A stretch of 64,000 bases of DNA from Ipomoea triloba (lineage: Eukaryota; Streptophyta; Magnoliopsida; Solanales; Convolvulaceae): positions 22,465,477 to 22,529,476 of the forward strand of contig NC_044929.1 of assembly GCF_003576645.1 (NCBI RefSeq). The letters run 5' to 3'. The notes under the pieces are model-generated. The model was not told where the DNA came from. It saw nothing but the letters and a program-made list of their open reading frames with translations, and searched no databases. Each line of letters opens with the position of its first letter. Positions within the stretch are counted from its first letter, which is position 1. Made by a program: the position numbers and the translations under genes. This document shows positions 34,913-46,000 of the stretch, piece by piece.

Positions 34913-35996
34913 TCACTTCTTTCCCCTCTTTGCGGCTGCTTTCTTCGCCGGCGACTTGACGGTCTTAGGCTTCACACTCTTCGCCGGAGCCTTCTTCGTC
35001 GGAGTTGCTTTCTTCGGCGCCGCCTTAGGAGCGGCGGCCTTCCTTCCCGGGTTGGACCGAGTGGCCGTCCTGGCTACCTTAGCCGGCTTCTCCTTCAGCT
35101 TGGGCTTTGGAGCGGCAGCCTTGGTCTTAGCAGGTGACTTGGGCTTGGGCTTGGCCACAGCTTTCGGCTTCGCAGCAGGCTTGGAAGCGGGCTTAGCCTT
35201 AGCAGCAGGCTTGGGCTTGGGTTTGGGCTTCGCTGCAGCTTTGGGCTTGGCAGCGGTCTTGGGCTTAGATTTGGGCTTCGCAGCCGCTTTCTTCTCCTTG
35301 GTCGCCTTGGCCTTGCTGACAGTAGACGACTTCTTCGCCGGAGCTGTTACAGCCGGCTTGGAAACAGAAGAGCGAGCCGACGGCAGCTTGTACGAGTTCT
35401 TCACCTTCACGAGCTTATCGGCAGCCACAAACTTCTTCAAATGGAACAGCAACAGCTTCCTGAAATTAGACGGGAGCGTCTTCTGCTTCTCCTCGATGAA
35501 CTTCTGAATAGCGTACTGACTCGATCCAGTCCTCTCCTTCAGAGTGACGATCGCCTCCTGAACCATCTTCAAAACCACAAAATCGAAACCAAATCAGACT
35601 TATTTCCGATCAACAAACTAAAATGCAATAAAATAGCTACGAAATTATGAATAAACAAGTAAACAACCAGAAAATCAACTAAAATGCAATAAAATAGCTA
35701 TGAAATTATGAACAAACAACCAGAAAATCAACTAAAATGCAATAAAATAGCTATGAAATCATGAATAAACAACCAGAAATTCAGAAAATCCGTACCTCAA
35801 AGTAAGGCGGATGAGCAGGAGGGTTCCTCTTCCTGGGAGCAGACGGCTTCTTCGCCTTAGGCTCCTTCGCTTTCTTCGACTTGGTTGACTTCGCCGGAGG
35901 ATTCTCCGGCTCCTCCTTGACTGGCTCAGCCTCGATCTGCTGCTCCACCGACTCAATTGTAGTCTCGATCACGACAGCCGGTTCCTCGGTGGCCAT
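34913..35996 (-). CDS. H1: Linker histone H1 (main type)
   Basis: Two exons, 35796-35996 and 34913-35566, are joined in phase 0 and give 284 residues. The acidic N-terminus (EEPAVVIETTIESVEQQIE) leads into PRKRNPPAHPPYFE. The winged-helix globular domain continues in exon 2 (MVQEAIVTLKERTGSSQYAI, FRKLLLFHLKKFV, KLVKVKNSYKL). The intron falls at the usual plant H1 position after PPYFE. The roughly 150-residue tail is made of AKPKPK/AAKPKA repeats with SPAK and TPTKK phosphorylation-type motifs. H1 binds linker DNA at the nucleosome dyad and compacts chromatin. Length and tail fit the main H1 class and exceed those of the short stress-inducible class. The mirror-image long frame on the plus strand is an artefact of the repetitive tail. 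Confidence 0.96.
35616..35782 (-). repeat. Tandem triplet in the histone H1 intron
   Basis: Three copies of a 53-61 base unit (each with AACTAAAATGCAATAAAATA, at 35616, 35677 and 35730) make up most of the 229-base intron. Confidence 0.85.
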
Positions 35997-36129
35997 TTTC
36001 GGAGATGAAAAAGCTAAAATTGCAGATTAGGGTTAGGGATATAGGGGAGATGAGATCGATGTAATCTCAGATGGCACAGAAAGATAGAGATCAGTGATTG
36101 ATTTTTGCAGGTCGATAAGAAAAATTATC

Positions 36130-36198
36130 GGATTTAAATAGTAAGAAAATGAAGAACTCATATCCAGAAACTCGTCTGTGATTGGCTTGCGGGCCGTG
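36130..36198 (-). promoter_or_regulatory. Histone H1 core promoter elements
   Basis: In minus orientation there is an octamer-like GGATCCGCTC (36190-36199, one base off the histone GATCCGCG octamer), a CCAAT box (GCCAATC, about 36180-36186) and a TATA-like CTATTTAAATC (about 36134-36144). The order and spacing fit a replication-type histone promoter starting near 36105. Confidence 0.4.
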
Positions 36199-36199
36199 G

Positions 36200-37344
36200 A
36201 GCGGATCCATGCCATTTACAAATTTTGAATTTGAGCCGTTGGATTATATCCTATCGACGGCTATGGATGCGGAGTGACCAAGCCTTTAGTTGGAGGTCAT
36301 TTTAGATGTGCTGTTTTTGGTTACTTGGAGTTGTGTTTTTGTGCTCGATTTCTCCGGCCATAACTTTCTGTAGATTTAATGGATTTTGATGAAATTTTTT
36401 CCATCTTGTATGGAATTTCATAAGCTTTCAGGAGAGTATTCATTCGGGTCATAACGATGATCCGTTGAGGAGATATTATGTTTTAAAGTGTAAATGGTCA
36501 GTTAAACTAATTTTTTAGAGCAATTTAGAGTTTTAAGACTTTTTACGGAATTCCTTTCAACCAAAATCCAATGTCTTTGTTGAATATGATTCTACCTTAA
36601 CTGAGGAGTCTATAGGATCAAGAATCACGAAAATCCGACATCGTTTGAGCATCAAACTATTGCTTTGAATGTGATTGAAGATGAACACCTTCAAGAAAAT
36701 ATGCATAGTAGTTGTATAGAGCATATTAAAACATTTTGTTCACAAATATTGCTTTCTCAAAGATCATCCGATTTTAATTACACACTCTATAGTTCACTAA
36801 ATTTACAACACTAATCGATCAAAATCACAACTGATATAAAACACAAATTCATAACAAACGCTTTTCAAAACCTAATTAATAGTACATGCATGATAAAAAC
36901 ACATGCAAAAACATGACTGCAACTATACTTGCATGTGTTAGTATCTTGCAAATAGCTCTAAACAATAACAAATGGTCTAGTTATATATTGTCACGTAATA
37001 TAGTTGAAGTCGTAATATGATCTAGTTGATGATGGATTAGTTTCTCAATACACTGTGATCACACATATATGCCAATTCATGTGGCCAGGCCAGTTGACTC
37101 CCTCCATTCATGCATGAATCTCTTCTTCTTCTTCTTATTGGTGGCTTGAGAAATATGTAGTCACTACTTGATGGTGTATATTAAGTATGCAAATCACACA
37201 GAAAAGATAAACTTTATTCAGAAGATCCCGTGCCACAAGTTCAATCAAGAGAAAGTTTGCAATGATCAAACTCGTGATTTTATGTGTAAACATCATGCTA
37301 TGGTCATCCCTTTCGGGACACACTTGACTCTTATCAAACCTGAA
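36200..37344. other. Intergenic region upstream of H1
   Basis: The first part is H1 promoter. A stretch at about 36330-36540 (CGATTTCTCCGGCCATAAC, ATCCGTTGAGGAGATATT) reads like dispersed repeat DNA, but I cannot name the family. No gene. Confidence 0.35.
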
Positions 37345-37745
37345 TAGGGATGACTAAAGTTAACGCTGATGCGACTTTTGACTCTTTACCAACAACAAAA
37401 TTAGTATCGGATTTGTAATTAGAAATCATGTCGGGAAGTTTGTTGCGGCCAAGTACTTCTTGTGGAAGGGTAAGCAACTTGTGAAAGAAGCGGAAGTTCT
37501 AGGCATTCGAGAAGCTCTTAGTTGAGTTAAATCTCTTGAGATAGAGCATGTCTTAGTAGAGACATACAGATGCTAGAGAAGTTATTCTAGAGCTCCGGTC
37601 AGGTTCGGTTGTCCATTCCTCGGGTTTATATCTAATCTTCTCTTTTATCAAATGTTAATTCAACCAACAATGTTGCATATGTCGAATGTTATTCTTGATT
37701 TGATATTCTGCCTCCTATCATTTTTGATAATGTGAGGCTTAATTT
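37345..37745 (+). pseudogene. Second LINE RNase H-like relic, with stops and frameshifts
   Basis: Fragments in changing frames read KVNADATFDS, IGFVIRNHVGKFVAAKYFLW, KEAEVLGIREALS (then a stop), IEHVLVET and a terminal FVPPIIFDNVRL-like phrase. This is the order of the RVT_3 RNase H domain, including the D-A-x-F start strand and the REAL helix. At least one in-frame stop and shifts between pieces make it non-functional. It belongs to the same domain class as the relic at 27.5 kb. Confidence 0.6.
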
Positions 37746-37770
37746 AAACTAATGCAATTTGGTGTTTTTT

Positions 37771-37773
<3 letters not shown>

Positions 37774-37830
<57 letters not shown>
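37774..37830. repeat. (AT)n microsatellite
   Basis: About 28 uninterrupted TA units. Confidence 0.97.
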
Positions 37831-37832
<2 letters not shown>

Positions 37833-38113
37833 TTCGGTTAGCATCAATTCATGAAATTAAACCATACATGTTCAATACCAAGTACACTGTATTCATATCA
37901 GATAAGGAATCAACTAGAAATCTAGAATGCAAACGCCTAAGGCCGACAACCCGGTGGTGTTACCAGTGTATCTCTCACGCTAATTCTTGATAAGCTGCAA
38001 GTATTTTCTACCCATTTCATGGGTATTTAGTAGGATGAAATTGTGAATCATTCCTATCAAACTTTATAGAATTACAATTTTATGATTTGGTTGAAGGAAA
38101 TTGTAATTTCTTT

Positions 38114-38814
38114 GAGTTAATACTCAATATAATTATCGAATATAGTTGTTTTGCTTGATTTAGTCCTAAATGATTTTTTGTGCTTAATTAAGTCATTGAC
38201 TTTGAATAGTTTTACACAATTAAATTCTATGTTAAGATAGCTAGTTAATTCACCTCTATTAATACCTAATAATTTAGTCATGATCTTTATTTTGATTTCT
38301 AGCTTTCAAAGCATTAGTTCTAGCGGTCAACTCGCTTATTTGAGATCCTTTCCTTTTAAAAGGGTAACAAAGACCAAATACGAGCTTGTTTTTTATCGCA
38401 AGATTAATAAATCGTTGTTTTTTCAAGGTCAATCTATTGACTCCTCTAGATAATATTTTCTCTCCTTTTTTCCCCTTTTTTGATAAGGGAGGAAAGAGAA
38501 AGAATAAGGGCGGATTCCAGATTCAAGCTCAAAGGTCGAATTCAATGAATATTCTATTATTCAAAAAAGAATTCTTAAACGAAATGATTAGTCTATTCGT
38601 AATAGAGGGGCGTGGATAGAATCGAAAATGAAGATCTAGGACATGAGTCTTATCGAATATACTTCCGTCAATTTGAAACCTTGTTTAGAAATCGTTGTGT
38701 TCCTTTTTATTTCTTTCATTTTGAATAGTAGTTTTACCCAAGTTAGTTTTTGATTATATTGGTCTTACTCAATTTAGTCCTTGACTATAGTGAATTTTCT
38801 CTATTTAGTCTCTG
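38114..38814 (+). repeat. Older copy of the GAGTTAATAC/TTTAGTCC repeat, interrupted by organelle-like DNA
   Basis: The left part (38114-38287) and right part (38721-38814) together follow the order of the copy at 17.25 kb. They are separated by about 430 bases of unrelated sequence. The right end of this copy served as the target for the foldback element starting at 38825. Confidence 0.55.
38288..38720 (-). pseudogene. rps18: Plastid-derived insertion containing an rps18 fragment (NUPT)
   Basis: Read on the minus strand, 38290-38470 encodes EKILSRGVNRLTLKKQRFIN, then LAIKNKLVFGL and an LTARTNALKARN end. This follows plastid ribosomal protein S18 (KILSRRVNRLTLKQQRL...AIKQARIL...STARTTGLRTRNK, from memory), also at the nucleotide level. 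The N-terminal half does not match S18, and the downstream sequence has plastid-like composition but was not identified. The insert interrupts a dispersed repeat, so it is a nuclear copy and not a plastid contig joined by error. The divergence suggests an old transfer. Confidence 0.6.
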
Positions 38815-38824
38815 ATTTTAATAG

Positions 38825-39354
38825 GAGTTAATACCCAATATAGTCCTCGACTATAGTGGTTTTACTCAATTTAGTCCTAAATGACTTTTTGTACTTAATT
38901 TAGTCCCCGACTTTGATGGTTTTACACAATTTAGTCCTTTTGTTAAAAATTCCCTTAGTTGACTGTTAGAAATAGGGCCATAATGGTAATTTCTCATCAT
39001 TCATCCCATTTGGGATGATTCCTTATTCTTCCCCTTATTAAGATCAACGCAAAAATGCAAATTTTCATACCAAATCAACTTCAATCCTAAATAAATAAAT
39101 ACATAGTAAATAAATATTTGGGTATAAAGATTTACATTTCTGCGTGGATCTTAATAAGGGGAAGAAGCAAATGGGACGAAGGATGAGAAATTACCATTAG
39201 GACCCTATTTCTAAGCGTCAACTAACAGAATTTTTAACAAAGGACTAAATTGGGTAAATCCATCAAAGTCGGGGACTAAATTAAACACAAAAAGTCATTT
39301 AGGACTAAATTGAGTAAAACCACCATAGTCGAGGACTATATTGGGTATTAACTC
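38825..39354. mobile_element. Mutator-type foldback element with 10-bp target duplication
   Basis: The 530-base element has arms of about 225-235 bases that are near-perfect inverted copies. The left arm starts GAGTTAATACCCAATATAG and the right arm ends CTATATTGGGTATTAACTC. The roughly 70-base centre is AT-rich and non-coding. It is bounded by the exact direct repeat ATTTTAATAG (38815-38824 and 39355-39364). Very long inverted ends with a 9-10 bp duplication fit a non-autonomous Mutator-like element. Confidence 0.85.
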
Positions 39355-39364
39355 ATTTTAATAG

Positions 39365-39916
39365 TCAATGACTCAATTGGGTAAAACCATCAAAATCGAC
39401 GACCTAATTAACCACAAAAATCGTGGATTAAATTGGGTATTACCTCCAATTCCTCCAACAATAAAATTACAATTCCATGATAAAAAATTATTTTACCCTT
39501 ATTCTTATTATTACAGATTATATTATTATTATACATGAGTATTTTAGTCTTTATTCATTTCTTCCTCTTCAATTCTCCATCATTATATTCATATCTACCT
39601 AATTCAAATCGAATTACAATTTTTTTTGCCTCTAATTCCCTCTTCCCAACCAAACGTCCTATTTACGTCGATTTTGTAGACATTGTGTCGGGCTCACGAA
39701 TGAAAGGATCAATGGTCATCCATGATTTTTTGGTTTGTAAATACATTTGTTAATGTATGAGCAAAAAGCTGCCATCTTTGCATGATTATCATTATCAACT
39801 CATATTGTATACATTATGACAAACACAAACAGATACAAAATGACTGTTACAACAATGGCTCATAATCTATATATCAACCAAAATTATTCAAGTTTATCAC
39901 AAGTATACTAAAGCAG
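39365..39916. other. Repeat remnant and 3' flank of the methyltransferase gene
   Basis: The sequence to about 39450 is the inverted side of the older repeat copy (GGGTAAAACCATCAAAATCG, GGATTAAATTGGGTATTAC). The rest has no gene and ends in the 3' UTR of the minus-strand gene. Confidence 0.45.
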
Positions 39917-40330
39917 CTATCTTCTAGGCTTAGTGCAGCAGGATGCATCAGCCCCAGTCTTTTCCCTACAAAATGTATTTCTTAGAAAACCTTCTAGCCG
40001 TTGGAATGCCGACGAAAACGCACCTGGGTCAGAACAAGAAGGCAAAAACTTGTGTGAGACTGTCTCACATGTCTCAATCAGTGAGACGGGTGGGATCTTT
40101 CATCTTTGATTGATGAGGTCAAAGATCAGATCCATTAATCAAAAATCCGACCCGTCTCACGAATTGAGACTCGTGAGACGGTCTTACACAAGTGTTACCC
40201 GAACAAGAAAAGGAACAGTTATAAAGTATACAACTTCAGAAAAAGACTAATATTAGATCTTTCATGAACTCAAATTCTGAATTGGGAAGTACAGAAGCTA
40301 TTAACCAGCAAGGCAACAAGTTGTGAATTT

Positions 40331-40370
<40 letters not shown>

Positions 40371-42781
40371 TAGAAAACAGTGAAAACCTGAGCTTGTTGA
40401 ACTGTCTTTCTTCTGCAATGATCCTCTCACTAAAAGTGTCCCTGGTATCTGCTGAAAGACCTACAAGTACACGATCCATAAGAAAACTAAACAGAAAGAG
40501 CAGCGTTTGCTCAAAAAATTCACAGGGATGCTTACCGAAACACGAAAGTGCAGGTCGTTTATTTGACTACTAGAACAATCCAACTTGTTTGGACAGTCAG
40601 CATCATTTACATTGTTTGTCTCCTCAAGTGACTTCAAAATGACATCGGAATGCTCCTTGGGGAACATTATCTGTTAAACAAACATTGTGATTCAGCTAGG
40701 ACAATATGGCGATTACTCAGCATAAAGAAAAATAATGGAACATACATCAACATCAAATGAGGCTGCATTTAATTTACAAGATGCACCATTGGTACTGAAA
40801 AAGGACTCTACTGATTGCAACAAATTGAAGGCACTGTGCTGGCGTTGAAGTCCCTGAGACAAGAGTTCGAACTGCAATATGAGATCTCATATCTATAACA
40901 GTTATACAAACATAAAGAAACAGAAAAACTAAAGTACATAGATGTATGTAGGCTAGTTTACATTTTATGGATTGCTGAACCAGAATCTGAAGAAAAGATA
41001 CAATACCTCAAGCATGAAAGACAAATTAGTCTTCTCGGCAATTTGGTGGGGTATTGTCTTCTTGGTGGGAGGCACAAAAGACCAGGCAAGTCCCCATCGA
41101 CATGTCTGGCCTTGAACAAACTCAGTTGTCTTCACAACTGTGGCTCCAACCTCCCAAAGTTTCGATACCAGCACTTTCATGTTTGCTTTTCTTCCAATCA
41201 TAGACGTGTACCACCTACAAAGATGCGGAGTGAGTAATAAACAAATTTATTAAGTTTGCAGATAAATTAGAAATGAATTTAACACAACATATACCGAAAA
41301 GACTGCCTGAGCTGAACACTATCATCAATCATGCGGGTTATAAAAGCCTGCTCCCCTCCAGGACAAACCATCTCTTCCGGAGTTCCAGCACAAGAAGTCT
41401 TTGGATTCTGTCCTGCTTCCTCTATCGTCTCAAAGAATGGAGGGTTGCACATACAAAAGTCAAAATTCTCCCATTCCTTGACAACACCCACAAGAATAGG
41501 TGGACCATGATAATTCTTACTCATATTCATTTGCACTTCATGTGGACCTGAAAGTGGTTCAATACCTACAGGCTTGGCATTACTATCATCTACATCTTGT
41601 TTACAATTGATCATTGATCCATTAAGAACTTTATCAGCAGAAGAATCCTGAGTAGCAACATTTCTAATTTCAATCAATTCGGAAATATGAGGATTACTTT
41701 TGACATTTCTCTCTGCCCACTCTAATGCTACATCAGTAAAATCTGTCAAAAGTGAAGCAAAAATACACTCAAATTGCAACTTTATGGGACATAAGGCTTT
41801 GTTGAAAGTAAAGCAGAGGCAACCCAAGAACCTACCGGAACCAACAAACCTCCAACCAAGTAGAGATGCACCAAGTAGCGGGTAAATGCAATTTGCTCCA
41901 GTTCCAATATCAAAACCCTTCACAGTATTGTCATATGATTGAACTTTAGGTATAATTTCCGATGACAAAAGATCTTCTATCCAATGGATGTAATTAGATC
42001 TATTGGGAACAGTGGGGCAAAGCTGCCCATCAGGGATCCACCTACAATTTCGCATTTAAATAACATCAAACCACTCGAAATGCACAATAATATTGCAATA
42101 ATTTGTGCTATATACGAGTAGTGACAACTTAAAATTCATAAAATTCAACCCAAGTCATCAAAGTGGCTTTTAAAAGAGAGAACTTTCAATGTGGCAGCTT
42201 AAACATCCATCTAAATAATACTCATCAAATTATATTTGTTTTTTTGTCCAGGAGGTGTCTGAACAGACCCTAACTCTAGGAGACACATTTAAGGACTAAT
42301 TCTCGTTCGCACCGGACCGACCCAATTAAGAGGCTGACTAGATTGGTTTTTCCAAACGAAAGGGGTTTCGAACTCACGACCTCTCGAACAAGAGTGCACG
42401 GCCACTCACTCCAACCAAGCTGATTATCAAATTGTATTTGTTGGATTGGCTGAGCATATGCATTTTGCAAAGCTATTGGCTTTAATTCCTCCAAACATCA
42501 TTCAATCAAATTATTCAGGAAAAAAAAAACAAAAAAAACAGCAGAATGTTTAATTACCAGTCCAAACCATGATCGTGGTGGAGCAAAACCCGAGTGAGCT
42601 CTCGGGTGGCATTGAAGTCAGTCCAATCTATAGTGGGCCGGCCACTGCGTGCGTAGAAAACGTAGGGTGCAAAGGATGAGTACTGAGAAGCGAGTAATCC
42701 GAAGTCAGGCGGGTTTTCAGAGTACTTGTTTCGAGGGTGAATTCTAGGTCTCTCTCCTCTCTTCCTCTTCTTGCTCGGCAT
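39917..42781 (-). CDS. FIO1: METTL16-type RNA m6A methyltransferase, FIONA1 orthologue
   Basis: Eight exons (42558-42781, 41836-42041, 41295-41742, 41007-41214, 40746-40871, 40536-40670, 40388-40460, 39917-40023) join in frame throughout and give 508 residues. Exon 1 has the basic start (MPSKKRKRGERPRIHPRNKY). Exon 2 holds the RNA-facing TVPNRSNYIHWIEDLL and the SAM-binding GFDIGTGANCIYPLLG. Exon 3 has the catalytic NPPF (residues 243-246) within FDFCMCNPPFFE. Exon 4 has WYTSMIGRK and TEFVQGQTCRWGLAWSF. All are METTL16 hallmarks. The plant orthologue FIONA1 methylates the ACAGA box of U6 snRNA, which affects 5' splice-site choice, flowering and the clock. Intron 1 contains a SINE and intron 7 a MITE placed very close to the last acceptor. 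Confidence 0.95.
40041..40200. mobile_element. MITE in FIO1 intron 7 with 9-bp target duplication
   Basis: The 160-base element has inverted ends (left GGCAAAAACTTGTGTGAGAC, right GTCTTACACAAGTGTTACCC) and a palindromic GTGAGACGG core. It is flanked by the direct repeat GAACAAGAA (40032-40040 and 40201-40209). The 9-bp duplication points to a Mutator-type source. It inserted 7 bases from the AG of the last intron of FIO1. Confidence 0.85.
42241..42425 (-). mobile_element. Full-length tRNA-derived SINE in FIO1 intron 1
   Basis: On the minus strand it starts GCTTGGTTGGAGTGAGTGGCC (A-box region), has a good B box (GAGTTCGAAAC, 42364-42374) about 30 bases on, and ends in a short A-run. It is flanked by 17-base direct repeats with one mismatch (ATCAAATTATATTTGTT at 42224-42240 and ATCAAATTGTATTTGTT at 42426-42442), the target duplication of L1-driven insertion. 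Confidence 0.8.
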
Positions 42782-42962
42782 TACACTGCTCTGCTACCCC
42801 TTCGATTCTCTCTAGATTTGTCTGTTCAAATTCAATTCAATTCTAAGCTTGTTCTTTGTGCCTCCGATTGGATCATATCAAAATGAATACTGGAAAGTGA
42901 AAACACACTTCAATTGCAATCTAAGCTATGCGGAGATGAATATTTTGCAATGGCGTCGTCTC

Positions 42963-42973
42963 TGGCGCCAAAA
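42963..42973 (-). promoter_or_regulatory. E2F-like site in the FIO1 promoter
   Basis: The minus strand reads TTTTGGCGCCA, an exact TTTSSCGC-type E2F/DP consensus, about 185 bases upstream of the FIO1 ATG. It is embedded between two copies of GGCGTCGTCTCTGG (42952-42965 and 43011-43024). Confidence 0.4.
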
Positions 42974-43024
42974 TAGGGTACACTTGATCCGGATTTAACC
43001 GGGTCGCAACGGCGTCGTCTCTGG

Positions 43025-46000
43025 ACGTTTTACACAATGTGACCTAAGCAATATGAATTTGAATTCAGTTATTTGTAAATGTACTTGGGCCGGTCTACCA
43101 CGAAACTCAATAAGCTGAAGGCCCAAATACTAAGGATTAAATATATCATACTAAAGGCCCACTTAACACTTGTTGTCCCAATTAAAATTTGCTTAGAAAA
43201 ATGAAGCTTAGTATGCGTTTGCATGAACTTTATATCATTCCCAGGCAAATTACTTTGTGGACCTGGATTCAAAATACACAATTTTTATATTGGATGTTCA
43301 CAATTCATATACTGAATGTTTACAACTAAAAATGTTCACAATTCAAATTGTGAATATTCAGTATGTAAATGGACACAAGTCCAAGGTGGACCCAGGTCCA
43401 TGTTCACAATTTTAGAATTTTATATTCACAATTTTAAATCTTAATATACAAAATTACATTACTCAATATTCACAATTTTTGAACTCTATATATTCACAAT
43501 TTTGTTATATACATTAAAAAATTGTGTTATGAAATTGTGAATATAAAGTTATGTAATTATAAACATAAAGTTCAAAAATTATGCAAAGTGGATCCGGATT
43601 CCTGGCATAACAAGTGCATCTCGCCCTATCCACAATTCCTTCCCTTCCCTTTATTTCTTGCGCAATTCTTCTAGTTTGAGTTGGGTATAGAACGAAAATC
43701 CACTCAATTGTAAGAGCGATTAAATCACACAAGAGAAGTAAACTACACTCAAAAGATACTGTGTTAATACAATCGATCTAAAAATATTAACAATAATCAA
43801 ATTAATGATCTTTTTGATAGGAGAGTTATGTGTTACAACAAAAGTAATACAAGTCTTAATTATTTGGAATGAATGTGAGAGTTGAAACCCATTTTGTGCT
43901 ACATAAGGTGGTTAAGCCAACTCAACTCCTTCATCGGACTCATCATTCCCATTTTCCACTTGACTTGACTAAGAACACGAGAGTTGAAGTGGCGTGAACG
44001 AACAGTTAGTTACGTCAACTCAACTCCTTCATCGGACTCATCATTCATCAATTCCTTCATTATTTTTCTTGAAAATGATTGATGCCTCCGCAGGTTTCAT
44101 TACACGTTGATTCCACACTCATGAAATTCATATTCTCAACCCACTATTGTGAGCTCGATCGGATCATGCTAATAGTATCAAATTGTTCTAGTTCAATCCT
44201 CACGTAACACGCCTAGATTTGATTCATAACCAAGTCTTAATCGGGACACAATAAAATCACTATGATTCTTTTCTTTTTAAAATTAAAATTAGTTGTATTG
44301 GGCCGATTCTAATTCTGCTGAAAAAAAAAAAATCTTTAAAACCTCTTACAACGTTGCAGGACCGGATGCTATGGAACAACAAATTTGAAACTTCGATAAG
44401 GTTATAAGACAGTTCTATTGCTCTGATAACCTAGGTACAACTGGATTGCACGTGGTTCTCGATCTCTATGGTCAAATACGATCGTTAAAATAGGTCAATT
44501 TTGTCTCCACTTCACCAACCATCACATTAACGCACCAACGCATATCGTGACTGGTCTGAGTGACCATATGAGAAAATGAGAAAATTGGACCGTGTTATGC
44601 TATCAAACTCCAAAATTGAAAAGAATAATTATAAATCAAGAGCATGTTTATAGGCAAATGGTTCATAAATATTAATATAAATTTCTCCTAAAGAGGTTTG
44701 TTTACGGTTCTATTTAATCTAAAACCATAATCATTCAGATTTGGTATTGAATTGGGCTTTGAGACTATGGTAAAGATTAATTCCACATAAGCAAACACTC
44801 AATACCTTCATTTAATATTATGATTTTTTTTTCAGTACTTTCACTTTAAATAAAACAATATCACAATGTATAACACTTATTACACATTCTGTATTTTCTT
44901 CACATTTAAATTGGTACAAAATTGGATCTTCTTGATTTGAATCGATCAACTACGAAAAATTTAGACCGATTTATCTTTATTTGTCAATTAGAATCACAAA
45001 ATATGGATTACAACAAAAGGGAAAAAAAAACATAGGACACCAAATGAAAACTCGACAAGAATAATGAAACCAACAACAGTGTAATGCTCAAAACTCCCAA
45101 AGATAATATCATTAAAGATTTTGGAGTAGTGAATGATGAGACAATCATATGTCATCTCATCGAATCTAAGAGAAGCAATTCCTCAGGCATTAGCTTGCAC
45201 TCCTTTCCTTAGTGCTTTTCTTACCCCATCCCACCACTATCATTCTCTCTTCCCATTGGTCTTCCCATGGAATATGTGCCTTCCACAAGGAGGGAACATC
45301 ATCACAACAACAAAACAATCATTCTCCACACCGAACTTTTACGGTGTTGATCACCTCTGATATTTTCTATACCGAATATAATTATGTATGTTTTTTAGTT
45401 GTATTGGGTACTGTTAGCTCTTATCTTCACAATATTCCGTAGCCAGTATAATAAGGCATATTATGGCTGATTGTACTCAGTTCAAAAAGACATACACATG
45501 TATGGGATTTCAATAGTGCGGATCAGGATTTGTACTTGTTGGGCAGTGGCCGATAAAGTGGCCGATAAAATGCCAAGTCTAGTACCCGGTGGCTAGGAGA
45601 ATTGTTTGGCGGAGGCCGGTAAAGTCCTTAAGGGTCGAGTCCAGCACCCAGTCTGTCTCGAACAATGTGATGACCGTTTATAAGTAAGGGAATAAATTGC
45701 ACATTCGCTACTAGCTATAACTTTTGGCCTGAGTGGTAAGCGTTTGATCCTAAACGTACTTTTGCTACCAAGTATAACTAGATATGTTTTTTTAGTTATA
45801 TTGGGTATTGTCAACTCTTATCTCCATATAAGACATATCATGTTTAGTTATACTCAACACAAAAGGTATTGCTGTTGATCGGCACTACAGAAATATTTGC
45901 AAGAGAGAGGCTAACCCTAACACCTTTCAATACATTTTTGACTTGATTATGCAATTTAGGATCATATTTGACAGCATTGAAAGGATCATTAGATATTGGA

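Noticed and set aside
34956..35507. A 183-codon plus-strand frame, hydrophobic and Gly/Ala/Leu-rich
   Set aside because: It is the exact antisense of the Lys/Ala/Pro-rich histone H1 tail, a compositional artefact.
41743..41835. Continuous reading of FIO1 through 41743-41835
   Set aside because: That stretch (GRFLGCLCFTF...) is an intron with clean GT and AG ends. Removing it restores the family phrase FVGSDFTDVALEWAE.
45133..45442. Two overlapping plus-strand frames near 45.2 kb
   Set aside because: They are Ser/His/Pro-rich without family features and are flanked by diverged direct repeats. Probably repeat-derived.
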